This document shows positions 1 to 6,481 of a stretch of 41,305 bases of DNA, piece by piece; within the stretch, counting starts at the first letter, position 1; each line of letters starts with the position of its first letter. The translations under genes were made by a program, and so were the position numbers. The stretch spans positions 1-41,305 of IMG/VR virus record IMGVR_UViG_3300037010_002447; one strand, 5' to 3'. This DNA is from a virus. The notes below the pieces were generated by a model that made no database searches, had not been told where the DNA came from, and saw only the letters and a program-made list of their open reading frames with translations.

Positions 1-910
1 TGCCCAGGTCATCCGCCGGCGGGACGGTGGAGGTGGCGGTGGGGGCAGCGGCGGGGGGAAGCGCCACCTCCACCGCCGGGGTCGCCATGGGCCCAGAGGC
101 TGCTTGCTCTGTCTGCTCGGCCGCAGGCGGTTCGGGTTGGGCGGCACGCAGCTCCGCGATCCGCGCGTCGATGCGGGGGCGCAGCACCTGACGCGCCCGA
201 AGGTCGATGGCTTTGGGTGTCGCTCCCAAGGTCGCGGCGAATTCCTCGGCAACGCTCCACCAGGTCCGGTTCTGCAACCGTCCTGCGGCCATGGCGTTGA
301 TCAGGATCGTGTCACGCTCATCCGTCCAGAATTTTGCAAAGGCGGCTTTTTGCGCCAGGGCGCTGGCGCTGCCCGGCTGGGGCTGTTCGGGGTCGGGCTG
401 GCCGGGCGCGTCGAAATGCGCGATCTGTTCGCGGGCGGCGGCGGGGGCAGGATCTGCCGCCGTGACACCGGCGAAAGCGGCGAAGTCCTCCCGCGTTGAA
501 AAAGCCTGCGGCAGAATGACCAGATCGCCATCACCATCGCCGGTATATGTGACAGGTTCCGGGCGATCTTCCGGCTCCTCGATCCCGATCAGCGCGGCGT
601 TTTCGGCCTCCAGTTCGCCCGAAAGCAATTCAGCCCGTTCCTCGCCTTCAGTATCTTCCGCAGCATAAATGCTGTGGAGCTCGTAGATCTCGTCTGCCCG
701 ATCTGCCAAGGCGCTGCGCATTTCGTCCAGCCCGTCAAAGCCGGGCACCATCGCAAGCTCGGGGATCAACAGGCGGGCCGGCTGGCCGGGCGTCAGATCA
801 AAGCGGACCTTGATCTGCCCATTCTCAAGGACTTCCCCAAGCGCGCAAAGACGCCCGATCTTCGAGACAAAATCGCGCAGGTCTTCCACGCTCATATCGT
901 TCAGCTTCAT
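1..910 (-). CDS. Early-operon protein with Myb/SANT-like segment, C-terminus cut by window edge
   Basis: An open frame starts at ATG 910-908 (MKLNDMSVEDLRDF) and runs without a stop to the left edge, giving about 303 codons; the C-terminus is missing. Residues 1-100 look like a small helical and beta domain, followed by acidic linker sequence. A segment around residues 195-260 (FWTDERDTILINAM, then WWSVAEEFAATLGAT) resembles a Myb/SANT or GcrA-like DNA-binding helix bundle, an inference from the pattern only. The tail is rich in Ala, Pro and Thr. Its start overlaps the stop of the upstream gene as ATGA, so it is translationally coupled in the Cro-led early operon. Function unknown; a DNA-binding early regulator is plausible. 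Confidence 0.7.
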   Translation of the reverse strand, partial: MKLNDMSVEDLRDFVSKIGRLCALGEVLENGQIKVRFDLTPGQPARLLIPELAMVPGFDGLDEMRSALADRADEIYELHSIYAAEDTEGEERAELLSGELEAENAALIGIEEPEDRPEPVTYTGDGDGDLVILPQAFSTREDFAAFAGVTAADPAPAAAREQIAHFDAPGQPDPEQPQPGSASALAQKAAFAKFWTDERDTILINAMAAGRLQNRTWWSVAEEFAATLGATPKAIDLRARQVLRPRIDARIAELRAAQPEPPAAEQTEQAASGPMATPAVEVALPPAAAPTATSTVPPADDLG

Positions 911-1263
911 GGTGCAGCTTCCTCTGTTGCAAGCGATGCGCGCAGGGCGTCCAGGGCGGAGGCGGTGCGCCAGTAAAACAGGGTCGCCAGCGTGGCCCGC
1001 ACATCCATCATCGTGGCGGTCCAGGTCATGGCCCCGGTGGCGCGGCCATCGGCGGTTTGCAGAACGGCCTCGGTCGTGGTGATCAGCGCCTTGGTCCGTG
1101 CGCTGGTGGGCACGGCATGGGGCAGCGCCTCGGCCAGGGCCTGCACGGCGCTGTCAAAGCGCGGGTCGGGCGACATGATCAGGCTGTCGATCAAGGCCAG
1201 TCCGTTCAGCATCACATGATGCGCGGCCGTGAATTCGGGCTGTGCGGGTTTGGGCTGGGCCAT
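907..1263 (-). CDS. Hypothetical early phage protein (118 aa)
   Basis: The frame is open further upstream, but MAQPKPAQPEFTAAH at 1263 is chosen because that ATG overlaps the stop of the preceding 41-aa gene and the upstream part reads like shadow sequence. The product is a small, mostly helical, Ala-rich soluble protein with no motif I recognise. It ends in an ATGA overlap with the next gene at 907-910, so four genes here are coupled end to end. Its position downstream of the Cro-like gene suggests early lytic expression. Function unknown. Confidence 0.7.
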   Translation of the reverse strand: MAQPKPAQPEFTAAHHVMLNGLALIDSLIMSPDPRFDSAVQALAEALPHAVPTSARTKALITTTEAVLQTADGRATGAMTWTATMMDVRATLATLFYWRTASALDALRASLATEEAAP

Positions 1264-1388
1264 CACCACCACCCCAGCGCCGCACCGCAGCCAAGGGTCA
1301 GTGCCGCCGTGGCGGCCAGCCCGCAGACCACAGCCAGCCGGTGCGCCCCGAAGGCCTCGATCCAAAGCGAAAGGTCATCGTCATCCAT
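1263..1388 (-). CDS. Small single-span membrane protein (41 aa)
   Basis: This short frame starts at ATG 1388-1386 (MDDDDLSLWIEAFG) inside the end of the upstream gene and stops with TGA at 1265-1263, sharing one base with the next start. The acidic N-terminus is followed by a hydrophobic stretch (LAVVCGLAATAALTLGCG) ending in GWW, which should form one transmembrane helix. The tight overlaps on both sides are the main reason to accept so short a gene. Function unknown; small early phage membrane proteins often affect host physiology or superinfection, but nothing in this sequence shows that. Confidence 0.6.
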   Translation of the reverse strand: MDDDDLSLWIEAFGAHRLAVVCGLAATAALTLGCGAALGWW

Positions 1389-1707
1389 CAATATCGGCCC
1401 TCCAATGCGGGTTAGGCGCCGGGGCCACGGCATAATTGACCGCGCGCCACAGATCCTCGCCCAGGGCTTTCAGCGCCTCGGGGTCGCGGCGCACCAGCTC
1501 GTACATGCTGGCAAAGGCCATGATGGCCGGGCGGGTCGGATCGTCCGGGCGCAACAGCTCTTCGGTCTGCTCGCGCATGGCATCGACATCATGCGCCGTG
1601 ACCTGACCGCAGCGTGCGCTCAAGGCCACGGCACTGGCCGACATCAGGACCGGCACGCAAAGGCCGGGCGCGGTCAGGGCGATATCGGTGGGGTCTTGGT
1701 TGTTCAT
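1381..1707 (-). CDS. Hypothetical early phage protein (108 aa)
   Basis: MNNQDPTDIALTAPGLC at 1707 is preferred over the longer frame starting at 1791, whose first 28 residues look like non-coding translation. The protein appears soluble and helical (DAMREQTEELLRPDD, YELVRRDPEALKALGEDLWRAVN), with no recognised motif. It is the first gene after the hairpin at 1829-1856, so it may need read-through or antitermination, or have its own promoter in 1708-1820, where I see no convincing one. It overlaps the 41-aa membrane gene by 8 bases. Confidence 0.65.
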   Translation of the reverse strand: MNNQDPTDIALTAPGLCVPVLMSASAVALSARCGQVTAHDVDAMREQTEELLRPDDPTRPAIMAFASMYELVRRDPEALKALGEDLWRAVNYAVAPAPNPHWRADIDG

Positions 1708-1820
1708 GCCAGCCCCCGTGCATAGATGCGTGACCGGGTGAGGGTTACCCCCGCCACGCCCCGGCAGACCGTCGCTTGCAAAACGGCCCACCTACCGGCA
1801 GGCCCGCCGGATCGGGATTG

Positions 1821-1856
1821 AAAAAGACGGGGTGCCCGGGAGGAGGTGGGCACCCC
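1821..1856 (-). terminator. Rho-independent terminator within the early operon
   Basis: A perfect 9-bp stem (GGGGTGCCC at 1829-1837 with GGGCACCCC at 1848-1856) is followed on the minus strand by a T5 run (complement of 1821-1825). It lies after the 53-aa membrane gene and before the 108-aa gene, so it would stop transcription that starts at the Cro promoter unless antitermination operates. The rest of the 199-base gap 1708-1906 shows no gene. Confidence 0.75.
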
Positions 1857-1906
1857 GCCAGTCTTCCGGGCCAACAACGAGCAGTCAGCGTGGCGCCGGG
1901 AAAGGG

Positions 1907-2068
1907 TCATTTGAAAAAGCCCGCCTGCCAGAGAAGGAAGATCCAGAGGGCAAGGTCCAAAAGCGCCACCGGGGCGTTATAGGCCGGGCGGCTCTTGCCA
2001 TGCCGCAAGCAACCAATCGCAGCTGCGGTAATCAGCAGGACAACCAGGATGATGGCTGCAGCGTTCAT
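1907..2068 (-). CDS. Small two-span membrane protein (53 aa)
   Basis: The frame starts at ATG 2068-2066, overlapping the stop of the Cro-like gene as ATGA. The N-terminal segment (AAAIILVVLLITAAAIGCL) is strongly hydrophobic. A basic loop (RHGKSRPAY) separates it from a second hydrophobic stretch (VALLDLALWIFLLWQAGFF). Two membrane helices are expected with both termini on the same side. Being second in the early lytic operon suggests an early membrane-acting function, but no family is recognised. Confidence 0.65.
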   Translation of the reverse strand: MNAAAIILVVLLITAAAIGCLRHGKSRPAYNAPVALLDLALWIFLLWQAGFFK

Positions 2069-2370
2069 TCTGCGGCCACCCGATGCTGGAATTCGGCCGG
2101 GGCGGTGCGCGCATCGAGGATCGCCTGCACCTCGTCCTCGGTCGCGCCCCAGATCAGATGATCGGCGGTCAGGCCAAGGTTCTTCACGGCGGCATGGGCC
2201 AGAAGGGCACGCATGACGCGCGCCGAAGGCAGGTCGCCCGCATCGCGTGATTTGGACGCGTTGCGCCAGTGATAGGCCGCTTTTTCCTGAAAGCCGCAAA
2301 CCAGAGAGATTTCCTCCGGGCGGCCGATCAGGCGCTGACATACTTGAATTGGTGTAAGGTGTCGGGTCAT
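2065..2370 (-). CDS. Cro-like / YdaS-like helix-turn-helix regulator
   Basis: The 101-aa product carries a helix-turn-helix-like segment at about residues 8-40 (VCQRLIGRPEEISLV, then FQEKAAYHWRNAS). The K-A-A-Y-x-W-R signature resembles YdaS/Cro-type phage regulators that sit opposite a CI-like repressor, which is the arrangement here: the S24-type repressor is transcribed divergently from 2467. The only plausible start is ATG 2370-2368. It has no Shine-Dalgarno site and lies inside the palindrome at 2360-2379, fitting a leaderless or near-leaderless message. It heads the minus-strand early operon. Role inferred: lytic-side switch protein. Confidence 0.72.
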   Translation of the reverse strand: MTRHLTPIQVCQRLIGRPEEISLVCGFQEKAAYHWRNASKSRDAGDLPSARVMRALLAHAAVKNLGLTADHLIWGATEDEVQAILDARTAPAEFQHRVAAE

Positions 2371-2379
2371 GACCCCACA
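2360..2379. promoter_or_regulatory. Candidate repressor/Cro operator palindrome
   Basis: The core GGGTCATGACCC (2364-2375) is a perfect 12-bp palindrome. With flanking TGT and ACA it extends to 20 bp with 9 of 10 symmetric pairs. It covers the Cro-like start codon and the predicted transcription start, where a bound repressor would block both. A related half-site (TTGACCCC) occurs at 3347-3354 near the promoter of the integrase arm. Confidence 0.6.
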
Positions 2380-2407
2380 TCTAGACTAGGATTTGTAAGC
2401 CTGTCCA
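2379..2407 (-). promoter_or_regulatory. Candidate promoter for the Cro-led early operon
   Basis: On the minus strand TGGACA (2407-2402, 5 of 6 to the -35 consensus) is followed after 17 bp by CTAGAT (2384-2379), a weak -10. The expected start is near 2372, next to ATG 2370-2368, in agreement with a leaderless Cro message and with the operator at 2360-2379. The weak -10 keeps confidence low. Confidence 0.35.
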
Positions 2408-2421
2408 TCCATCTTTTTAAG
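2393..2421 (+). promoter_or_regulatory. Possible promoter for the repressor gene
   Basis: TTGTAA (2393-2398), a 17-bp gap and TTTAAG (2416-2421) make a weak sigma-70-like promoter that would give a leader of about 40 bases before the repressor ATG at 2467. It overlaps the opposing Cro promoter, as is usual in lambda-type switches. Support is positional and modest. Confidence 0.3.
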
Positions 2422-2466
2422 TTTTTCCATCATGCATGTTGGGTCGAAAGTGCCTACCTAGCGAAA

Positions 2467-3081
2467 ATGGATGATAAGTGGTTCAAGCAACAACAGAAAA
2501 AGGTTGGTGTCACCGCAGATGACATTGCCAAGGCCCGCGGGCGGTCGCGCGTGAATGTCTCCCATATCCTGACAGGGCGCCAAAGCATGTCGCTCGATTG
2601 GGCCAAGGCTTTTGCCGAAGTGCTTCAGGTGCCGCTTGCAACGGTCCTGGAAAAGGCAGGGGTAACCGATCAACCAACCACCCAACAGCTGATGCCGGGC
2701 TTTCGCGAAAGTGATGTGGCCCCTTTTTCCGTTGGGCACGGGCTTGGCGAAGGTCACACCGTGCGAACCATTGCCGAAGCCCTGGGCGGCGGCAGGCCGG
2801 GTATTGACGTCTGGCGCGTGAAAGGCCCGGCGATGGCACTGGACGGCATGATCGAGGGTGATTTCTTTCTGCTCGACACGCACCAGGCCGAACGCGTCCG
2901 CGCCGGCGACATCGTCGTGGCCCAGATTTACACCCGGAATGGAGCGAATACCGTGCTGCGCCGTTTTGAGCCTCCTGTGCTGGTATCGGCCAGCCTCGAT
3001 CGTGGCGATGCAAGGGTGCATGTCGTGGACGGGGTGAATGTTGTGATCAAGGGCAAGGTCACAGCAAGCTGGAGAGCATAA
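2467..3081 (+). CDS. CI/S24-type repressor with a degenerate peptidase dyad
   Basis: The 204-aa protein has an XRE-type helix-turn-helix at about residues 10-65 (VTADDIAKARGRSRVNVSHIL, ending near TVLEKAG) and an S24/LexA-like C-terminal fold at about 110-204 (VWRVKGPAMALDGMIEGDFFL). The start MDDKWFKQQQ at 2467 is chosen because upstream in-frame sequence crosses the operator. In LexA/CI proteins a Ser and a Lys carry out autocleavage. The aligned positions here are Ala122 (GPAM for GDSM) and Leu164 (TVLRRF for TVKRL), so RecA-stimulated self-cleavage is not expected. It faces the Cro-like gene and should maintain lysogeny. Fold assignment is strong; the loss of cleavage is inferred from motif alignment. 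Confidence 0.85.
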   Translation: MDDKWFKQQQKKVGVTADDIAKARGRSRVNVSHILTGRQSMSLDWAKAFAEVLQVPLATVLEKAGVTDQPTTQQLMPGFRESDVAPFSVGHGLGEGHTVRTIAEALGGGRPGIDVWRVKGPAMALDGMIEGDFFLLDTHQAERVRAGDIVVAQIYTRNGANTVLRRFEPPVLVSASLDRGDARVHVVDGVNVVIKGKVTASWRA

Positions 3082-3261
3082 ATGCGGTGGATTATGCTAC
3101 TTTATCAGACTGTTAGCTTTGCCACCTTCATCTTTCTGACCTTCCTTGATGGATATGTCTACACCTGGTGGAACTGGATCATAGCCATACCCGTGAACAT
3201 CTTTCTTTCCGAGCTGTGGCCAATCTATTGGGGGATCTTGCGATGGACGATGGCAGGATGA
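3082..3261 (+). CDS. Small membrane protein co-transcribed with the repressor (59 aa)
   Basis: ATG 3082 follows the repressor stop (TAA 3079-3081) with no gap, and the frame ends at TGA 3259-3261. The product is aromatic and hydrophobic, with two likely membrane spans (IMLLYQTVSFATFIFLTFL and WWNWIIAIPVNIFLSELW). The bases are less GC-rich than the flanking genes. Because it is translated with the repressor it should be made in lysogens. A superinfection-exclusion role is an attractive guess from position only; no family is recognised. Confidence 0.6.
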   Translation: MRWIMLLYQTVSFATFIFLTFLDGYVYTWWNWIIAIPVNIFLSELWPIYWGILRWTMAG

Positions 3262-3330
3262 TCAGCAGAGCGGCAAATGGTGCATCCTTGAGGCCAAATC
3301 CATAATTTTAAGTTTTGCTTATTTTGATGG

Positions 3331-3360
3331 TTGACAGTTTAGACCCTTGACCCCTAACTT
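3331..3360 (+). promoter_or_regulatory. Candidate promoter for the integrase-arm operon
   Basis: A consensus TTGACA (3331-3336) lies in an AT-rich stretch, with TAACTT (3355-3360) 18 bp downstream as a weak -10. The element is upstream of a clear Shine-Dalgarno (GGAGA at 3381) and the ATG at 3393. GACCC half-sites at 3342-3346 and 3350-3354 match half of the operator core at 2364-2375, so the phage repressor or Cro may act here. The gap 3262-3392 holds nothing else visible. Confidence 0.5.
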
Positions 3361-3392
3361 CTGTGCATAAGGCTTGCACAGGAGAAACCCCA

Positions 3393-3641
3393 ATGGCCGC
3401 GTCTTTTCAGACCACCGTTCCGAATGCCCGATCCGCCCAGATAGGGGATCGGGAACTTGCCACACTGCGCCGCATCGCCCACGACGCCCGCCATGAACTG
3501 GCCGGCCAGGCCGAGGCGGAATGGCTGATCTCGGCCTGTGGCCCCCTTCTCGATGAGCTGGCCCAACGCCGCGCCGCCATGGCCGAACTGCCGTTGCAGA
3601 TCGACCTGAGCAACGTCGTCATCCTGGACGCGGTGCGCTGA
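3393..3641 (+). CDS. Hypothetical protein, first gene of the integrase arm (82 aa)
   Basis: MAASFQTTVPNARS at 3393 is chosen over the ATG at 3363 because GGAGA at 3381 sits at good spacing from it and the predicted promoter overlaps the earlier codon. The protein is soluble and largely helical (ELATLRRIAHDARHELAGQA, LLDELAQRRAAMAELP). No family is recognised. Its stop shares a base with the next ATG (TGATG), so the operon is coupled from its first gene. Confidence 0.65.
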   Translation: MAASFQTTVPNARSAQIGDRELATLRRIAHDARHELAGQAEAEWLISACGPLLDELAQRRAAMAELPLQIDLSNVVILDAVR

Positions 3642-3826
3642 TGCCGGGCCATGGTTTTCCCCTGCAACTGCCGGTTGACGTGACGCGCCCGCGGCGCTGG
3701 GATCTTCAGGTGCACGAAGGCGGTTTCAGTCTGGTGATCCAGCTGCACGACGGGCAGGAACTGGGCCCGGTTCTGGATCAGATGATGCGGCTCTATGGGC
3801 CCGCAACGGACGGAGACGCGGCATGA
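3641..3826 (+). CDS. Hypothetical small protein (61 aa)
   Basis: This frame begins at ATG 3641 in a TGATG overlap and ends in an ATGA overlap with the next gene. The sequence alternates charged and hydrophobic residues (RRWDLQVHEGGFSLVIQLHDGQ), suggesting a small beta-rich fold, and ends with a helical part (LGPVLDQMMRLYGPA). No motif is recognised. The overlaps support it being real. Confidence 0.6.
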   Translation: MPGHGFPLQLPVDVTRPRRWDLQVHEGGFSLVIQLHDGQELGPVLDQMMRLYGPATDGDAA

Positions 3827-4071
3827 CCCAACCTCTCCCCATCCTCCCGCATGACCGCGAACTGAACGCGGACGAGCTTTATGGCTTCAACCTCGCCTGC
3901 GCCTGCATGGCGACCTGGGGGCGGCAACTGGCATCCAACGCCGTCACCCTCGGCGGCCCGCTGGGCGACATCCCGCTCCAGGCCGATGGCAAGCGGCTGG
4001 CCTCCATGGCCGTGGCCCTGCACCGCACGATTGGCCAGGGCAATTCGCTCGCCCTGCCCCGCCCGAATTAG
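3823..4071 (+). CDS. Hypothetical small protein (82 aa)
   Basis: The ATG at 3823 overlaps the preceding stop and has GGAG about 10 bases upstream. The product contains two Cys in an ACACM segment and is otherwise a mixed soluble sequence. No family is recognised. After it, 4072-4163 is a short Pro- and Ala-codon-rich stretch with no convincing gene. Confidence 0.6.
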   Translation: MTQPLPILPHDRELNADELYGFNLACACMATWGRQLASNAVTLGGPLGDIPLQADGKRLASMAVALHRTIGQGNSLALPRPN

Positions 4072-4163
4072 CGTTCCACCGGGGGCCGTCCGCGGCTGCC
4101 ACCGCCCCCGCCACCCACGCCCCGACGCAGACGGCCGAAGGGGCCACAAAGGACAACAGGGAC

Positions 4164-4328
4164 ATGATTGAAACCATTGTGACCGTGGCGGCGATCATCG
4201 CAGCCGGGCTCATCTTCCGGGCGATCTGGACGCACTTCGCCTTTCAGCAGCCGGTCAAAAAGGACGCTGACGGCTTCGAGGCTTCCGCCGCCCGCTGGGG
4301 CTATCTGCACGACGGAAAGGACAAGTGA
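4164..4328 (+). CDS. Small single-span membrane protein (54 aa)
   Basis: The frame starts at ATG 4164 after a GGACAACAGGGAC leader and stops at TGA 4326-4328, sharing a base with the HU start. The N-terminus (IETIVTVAAIIAAGLIFRAIW) is one hydrophobic helix. The remaining 30 residues are polar and acidic (KKDADGFEASAARWGYLHDGKDK), so an N-out or N-in single-pass protein with a cytoplasmic tail is likely. Coupling to HU supports it. Function unknown. Confidence 0.6.
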   Translation: MIETIVTVAAIIAAGLIFRAIWTHFAFQQPVKKDADGFEASAARWGYLHDGKDK

Positions 4329-4600
4329 TGGCACAAGCTTTTTCGAAAGCCCAACTGGTTGAGACTGTGGCCGCAAGGACTGGGCTGACCCAGGTCAAAA
4401 CCCGTGCCGCGCTCGACACGATGCTGGATCTGATCAACGAAAAATGCGCCGAAGGGAGCACGGTTCGGCTGACCAACTTCGGCAGCTTCACTGCCCGCGA
4501 TCTGCCCGCCCGCGCCGGCCGCGACCCGCGCACCGGCGAGGCGGTCGCAATCCCGGCAAAGCGGGTTATGCGCTTCAAGCCCGTAAGAAAGGGGGCGTGA
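4328..4600 (+). CDS. HU/IHF-family DNA-binding protein
   Basis: The 90-aa protein matches the HU fold along its length: an N-terminal helical dimer region (SKAQLVETVAARTGLTQVKTR), the conserved GSTVRLTNFGSFTARD core and the DNA-contacting arm (GRDPRTGEAVAIPAKR) closing with MRFKP. The arm holds the R-x-P-x-T-G signature. HU/IHF proteins bend DNA, and IHF-type bending is needed by many phage integrases. Its place in the excisionase-integrase operon suggests the phage brings its own architectural factor for attP/attL/attR complexes. Start ATG 4328 has GGAAAGGA just upstream. HU versus IHF subtype is not settled from sequence alone. Confidence 0.9.
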   Translation: MAQAFSKAQLVETVAARTGLTQVKTRAALDTMLDLINEKCAEGSTVRLTNFGSFTARDLPARAGRDPRTGEAVAIPAKRVMRFKPVRKGA

Positions 4601-4833
4601 TGACTGCGTTGGAAACCCGCATGTCCCTGCATCACGAAGGGCAGATCACCTGGCCGGAACCTGAACTGGGCAAGCACTGTGACACCTGCGCGCATTTCTA
4701 TACCCCCCCCAACGCTTTGGAGGGCAAGGGGATCTGCGCCTTGGTGGAGGCGCATCAGAATGTGGTCGGCAAGCGCTTTATCGGGGCCGATGCGGTTGCC
4801 TGCCCGAAATGGAAGGTGCGTGATGGCCGCTGA
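4600..4833 (+). CDS. Small Cys-containing protein, possible zinc site (77 aa)
   Basis: ATG 4600 overlaps the HU stop (TGATG). Four cysteines are spaced as CDTC, then CALVEAH about 17 residues later, then AVACPKW near the end, which could bind one zinc. The sequence otherwise resembles no family I know. A run of eight C (4703-4710) lies in the coding sequence, encoding TPP. The position between HU and the excisionase-like gene suggests a role in excision or its regulation, but that is only context. Confidence 0.6.
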   Translation: MTALETRMSLHHEGQITWPEPELGKHCDTCAHFYTPPNALEGKGICALVEAHQNVVGKRFIGADAVACPKWKVRDGR

Positions 4834-5083
4834 TTTCATCACCGCCGAAACCGTGGCGCAGCTGGTCGGCCTGGTCGATGGCCCGGCCTTCCTGCGCCAG
4901 CGTGACAGGCTGACGGCAGATCACGCTTTCCCCCAGCCGATGCCCACCGCCTTCCGCCCGATGCGCTGGCGTAGGGTCGAGGTCGAGGCCTGGGTGGCCC
5001 GTCAGGGCCTTCCCAAGCCCGCCGTGCTGCAGATCCCGGAGGGGTCGAACGTGCGGCTGCTCAATCTGGCGAGGGCTGGGTGA
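4823..5083 (+). CDS. AlpA/MerR-like DNA-binding protein, candidate excisionase
   Basis: The 86-aa product has the AlpA/Xis pattern: an N-terminal recognition part (FITAETVAQLVGLVDGPAFL, residues 4-23), a wing with FPQPMPTAFRPMRWRR and a closing helix (VEVEAWVARQ, near residue 60). Proteins of this winged-helix type direct phage excision or activate integrase genes. It lies one small gene upstream of the integrase and overlaps the preceding gene by 11 bases. It could instead act as a transcriptional activator of int. Family call is good; the excision role is inferred from context. Confidence 0.75.
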   Translation: MAADFITAETVAQLVGLVDGPAFLRQRDRLTADHAFPQPMPTAFRPMRWRRVEVEAWVARQGLPKPAVLQIPEGSNVRLLNLARAG

Positions 5084-5319
5084 TGGATCAGAATGAAAAA
5101 GCGGCGGCCATTCGTCGTATGGCCCAAGAACTCCAGGGCCTTCCGATGCCTGAGGCGGCAGTATTTTTGGCGGAATTCGTCGGAGCTGCGATTGGCAGCC
5201 AATACTATGCCGCTGGCGTGGCGATTGATCGGGCGCAGACAACTTGCCGGATGATCGGGGATGTCGCAGCGGAAGAAGTGCGACTTGGTTGTGCGGCCCA
5301 AAGATCGAGGGCCGTGTGA
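5083..5319 (+). CDS. Hypothetical protein between excisionase and integrase (78 aa)
   Basis: The ATG at 5083 overlaps the preceding stop; a GTG directly before it is less likely. The protein is helical and fairly hydrophobic in the middle (AAVFLAEFVGAAIGSQYYAAGVAID) but not clearly membrane-spanning. It ends one base before the integrase start codon. No family is recognised. Confidence 0.6.
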   Translation: MDQNEKAAAIRRMAQELQGLPMPEAAVFLAEFVGAAIGSQYYAAGVAIDRAQTTCRMIGDVAAEEVRLGCAAQRSRAV

Positions 5320-5320
5320 C

Positions 5321-6481
5321 ATGACCCTCGGCCCCGTCGCCAAACCGCCTGCCGGCCTGCGCCAGCGTGCCCGCTCTGACGGCACCTGGCGCATCTGGTG
5401 GGAACCCTCGGCCCGGCAACGCAAGGCGGGCGCGGTGCCGGTCGATCTGCGGGCCGACAATTTGGGCTGGTCGGTGGGCGAGGCCAAGCGTCTGACCAAG
5501 GCCGCCGATGCCCGCGCCAATGGCGACACGGCCCCGGCGCAGGCCTACCGATCAGTGCTGGCCACCATAATCGAATACCGCAAAAGCCGGTTCTTCACCC
5601 ACCTCGCGGCCTCTACCCGCGAGCAGTACAACGCCGACCTGAAAGTGATCGAGGCGAAGTGGGGCGGCGAACCGATCCTGTCGATCGACGCGCCGGTGAT
5701 GGATGCCTGGTACGAAACCCTGTTCAATGCAAAGGGCATCTTCCGGTCGCGGTCCATCCTGATCACCATGGGGATTGTGATGGCCCATGCCGAACGTCTG
5801 GGCTGGCGGCCGAAAGGGTCCAACCCCTGCCGCAACCTGCGCATGGAAAAGCCCAAGGGCCGCCGCCGCAAGGGCACCTGGGAAGAGATGGAGGCCTGCC
5901 TGCAGGCGGCCAAGACGCTGGATCTGCGCGGGGTCGAACTGGCCCTGCTGCTGGTCATCTTCTCGGGCCAGCGCCAGGCCGATATCTTGGCCGCCCGGCC
6001 GGAACATTTTCAAGCGGTCAACATGCTGGTGCCCGGCGCGGCCGATCCGCAGCCGGTCTGGGTCTGGTCGCTGACCCGTCAGAAACGTGGCAACGCGGGC
6101 ACGATCCCGATGCATGACGAAATCCTGCCTGCCCTGCGCCTCGCCCGCCTCGATGCCGCACAGGGGCCCGGCACGCTGATCTGGGATGCCGTCACCGGCA
6201 ACGCCTATGACCGCCACCTCTTTGCCAAACGCTGGCAGGCGGTGCGCCGACTGGCGGCCAAGACGGCCCCCACGGTCAAGGATCTGCAATGGCGCGATCT
6301 GCGCCGCACCTTCGCCGGCCTCGCCCGCCTGGGCGGCGCCTCACGCGATGATGTCGGCGAAACCATCGGCAACACCGCCGCCACGAATGAGGAACTGGGC
6401 GCCGTCTACATGTCGCCTCAGCTGGAAACCACCGCCCGCGCCATCGCAGCGGTCAAAAGGCCCGAAAGGAAAAAGGGATGA
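5321..6481 (+). CDS. int: Tyrosine recombinase (phage integrase)
   Basis: The 386-aa protein has a SAM-like core-binding domain (about residues 75-180) and a C-terminal catalytic domain. The box I arginine is R218 in SGQRQAD. Box II is R-D-L-R-R-T (residues 325-330), where the usual His of HxxR is replaced by Arg325 while R328 is kept. The nucleophile is Tyr363 in AVYMSPQ. A basic patch (KGRRRKGTW) precedes the catalytic core. ATG 5321 is chosen because it follows the previous stop by one base and has GAGG upstream; the longer frame from 5261 overlaps that gene. It would recombine the attP at about 7206-7255 with a host tRNA-His gene. Length is normal for the family. Confidence 0.93.
   Translation: MTLGPVAKPPAGLRQRARSDGTWRIWWEPSARQRKAGAVPVDLRADNLGWSVGEAKRLTKAADARANGDTAPAQAYRSVLATIIEYRKSRFFTHLAASTREQYNADLKVIEAKWGGEPILSIDAPVMDAWYETLFNAKGIFRSRSILITMGIVMAHAERLGWRPKGSNPCRNLRMEKPKGRRRKGTWEEMEACLQAAKTLDLRGVELALLLVIFSGQRQADILAARPEHFQAVNMLVPGAADPQPVWVWSLTRQKRGNAGTIPMHDEILPALRLARLDAAQGPGTLIWDAVTGNAYDRHLFAKRWQAVRRLAAKTAPTVKDLQWRDLRRTFAGLARLGGASRDDVGETIGNTAATNEELGAVYMSPQLETTARAIAAVKRPERKKG

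Noticed and set aside
5261-5320. Longer N-terminus of the integrase
   Set aside because: It overlaps the preceding gene by 59 bases and adds 20 residues unlike integrase N-termini; ATG 5321 has a suitable Shine-Dalgarno.
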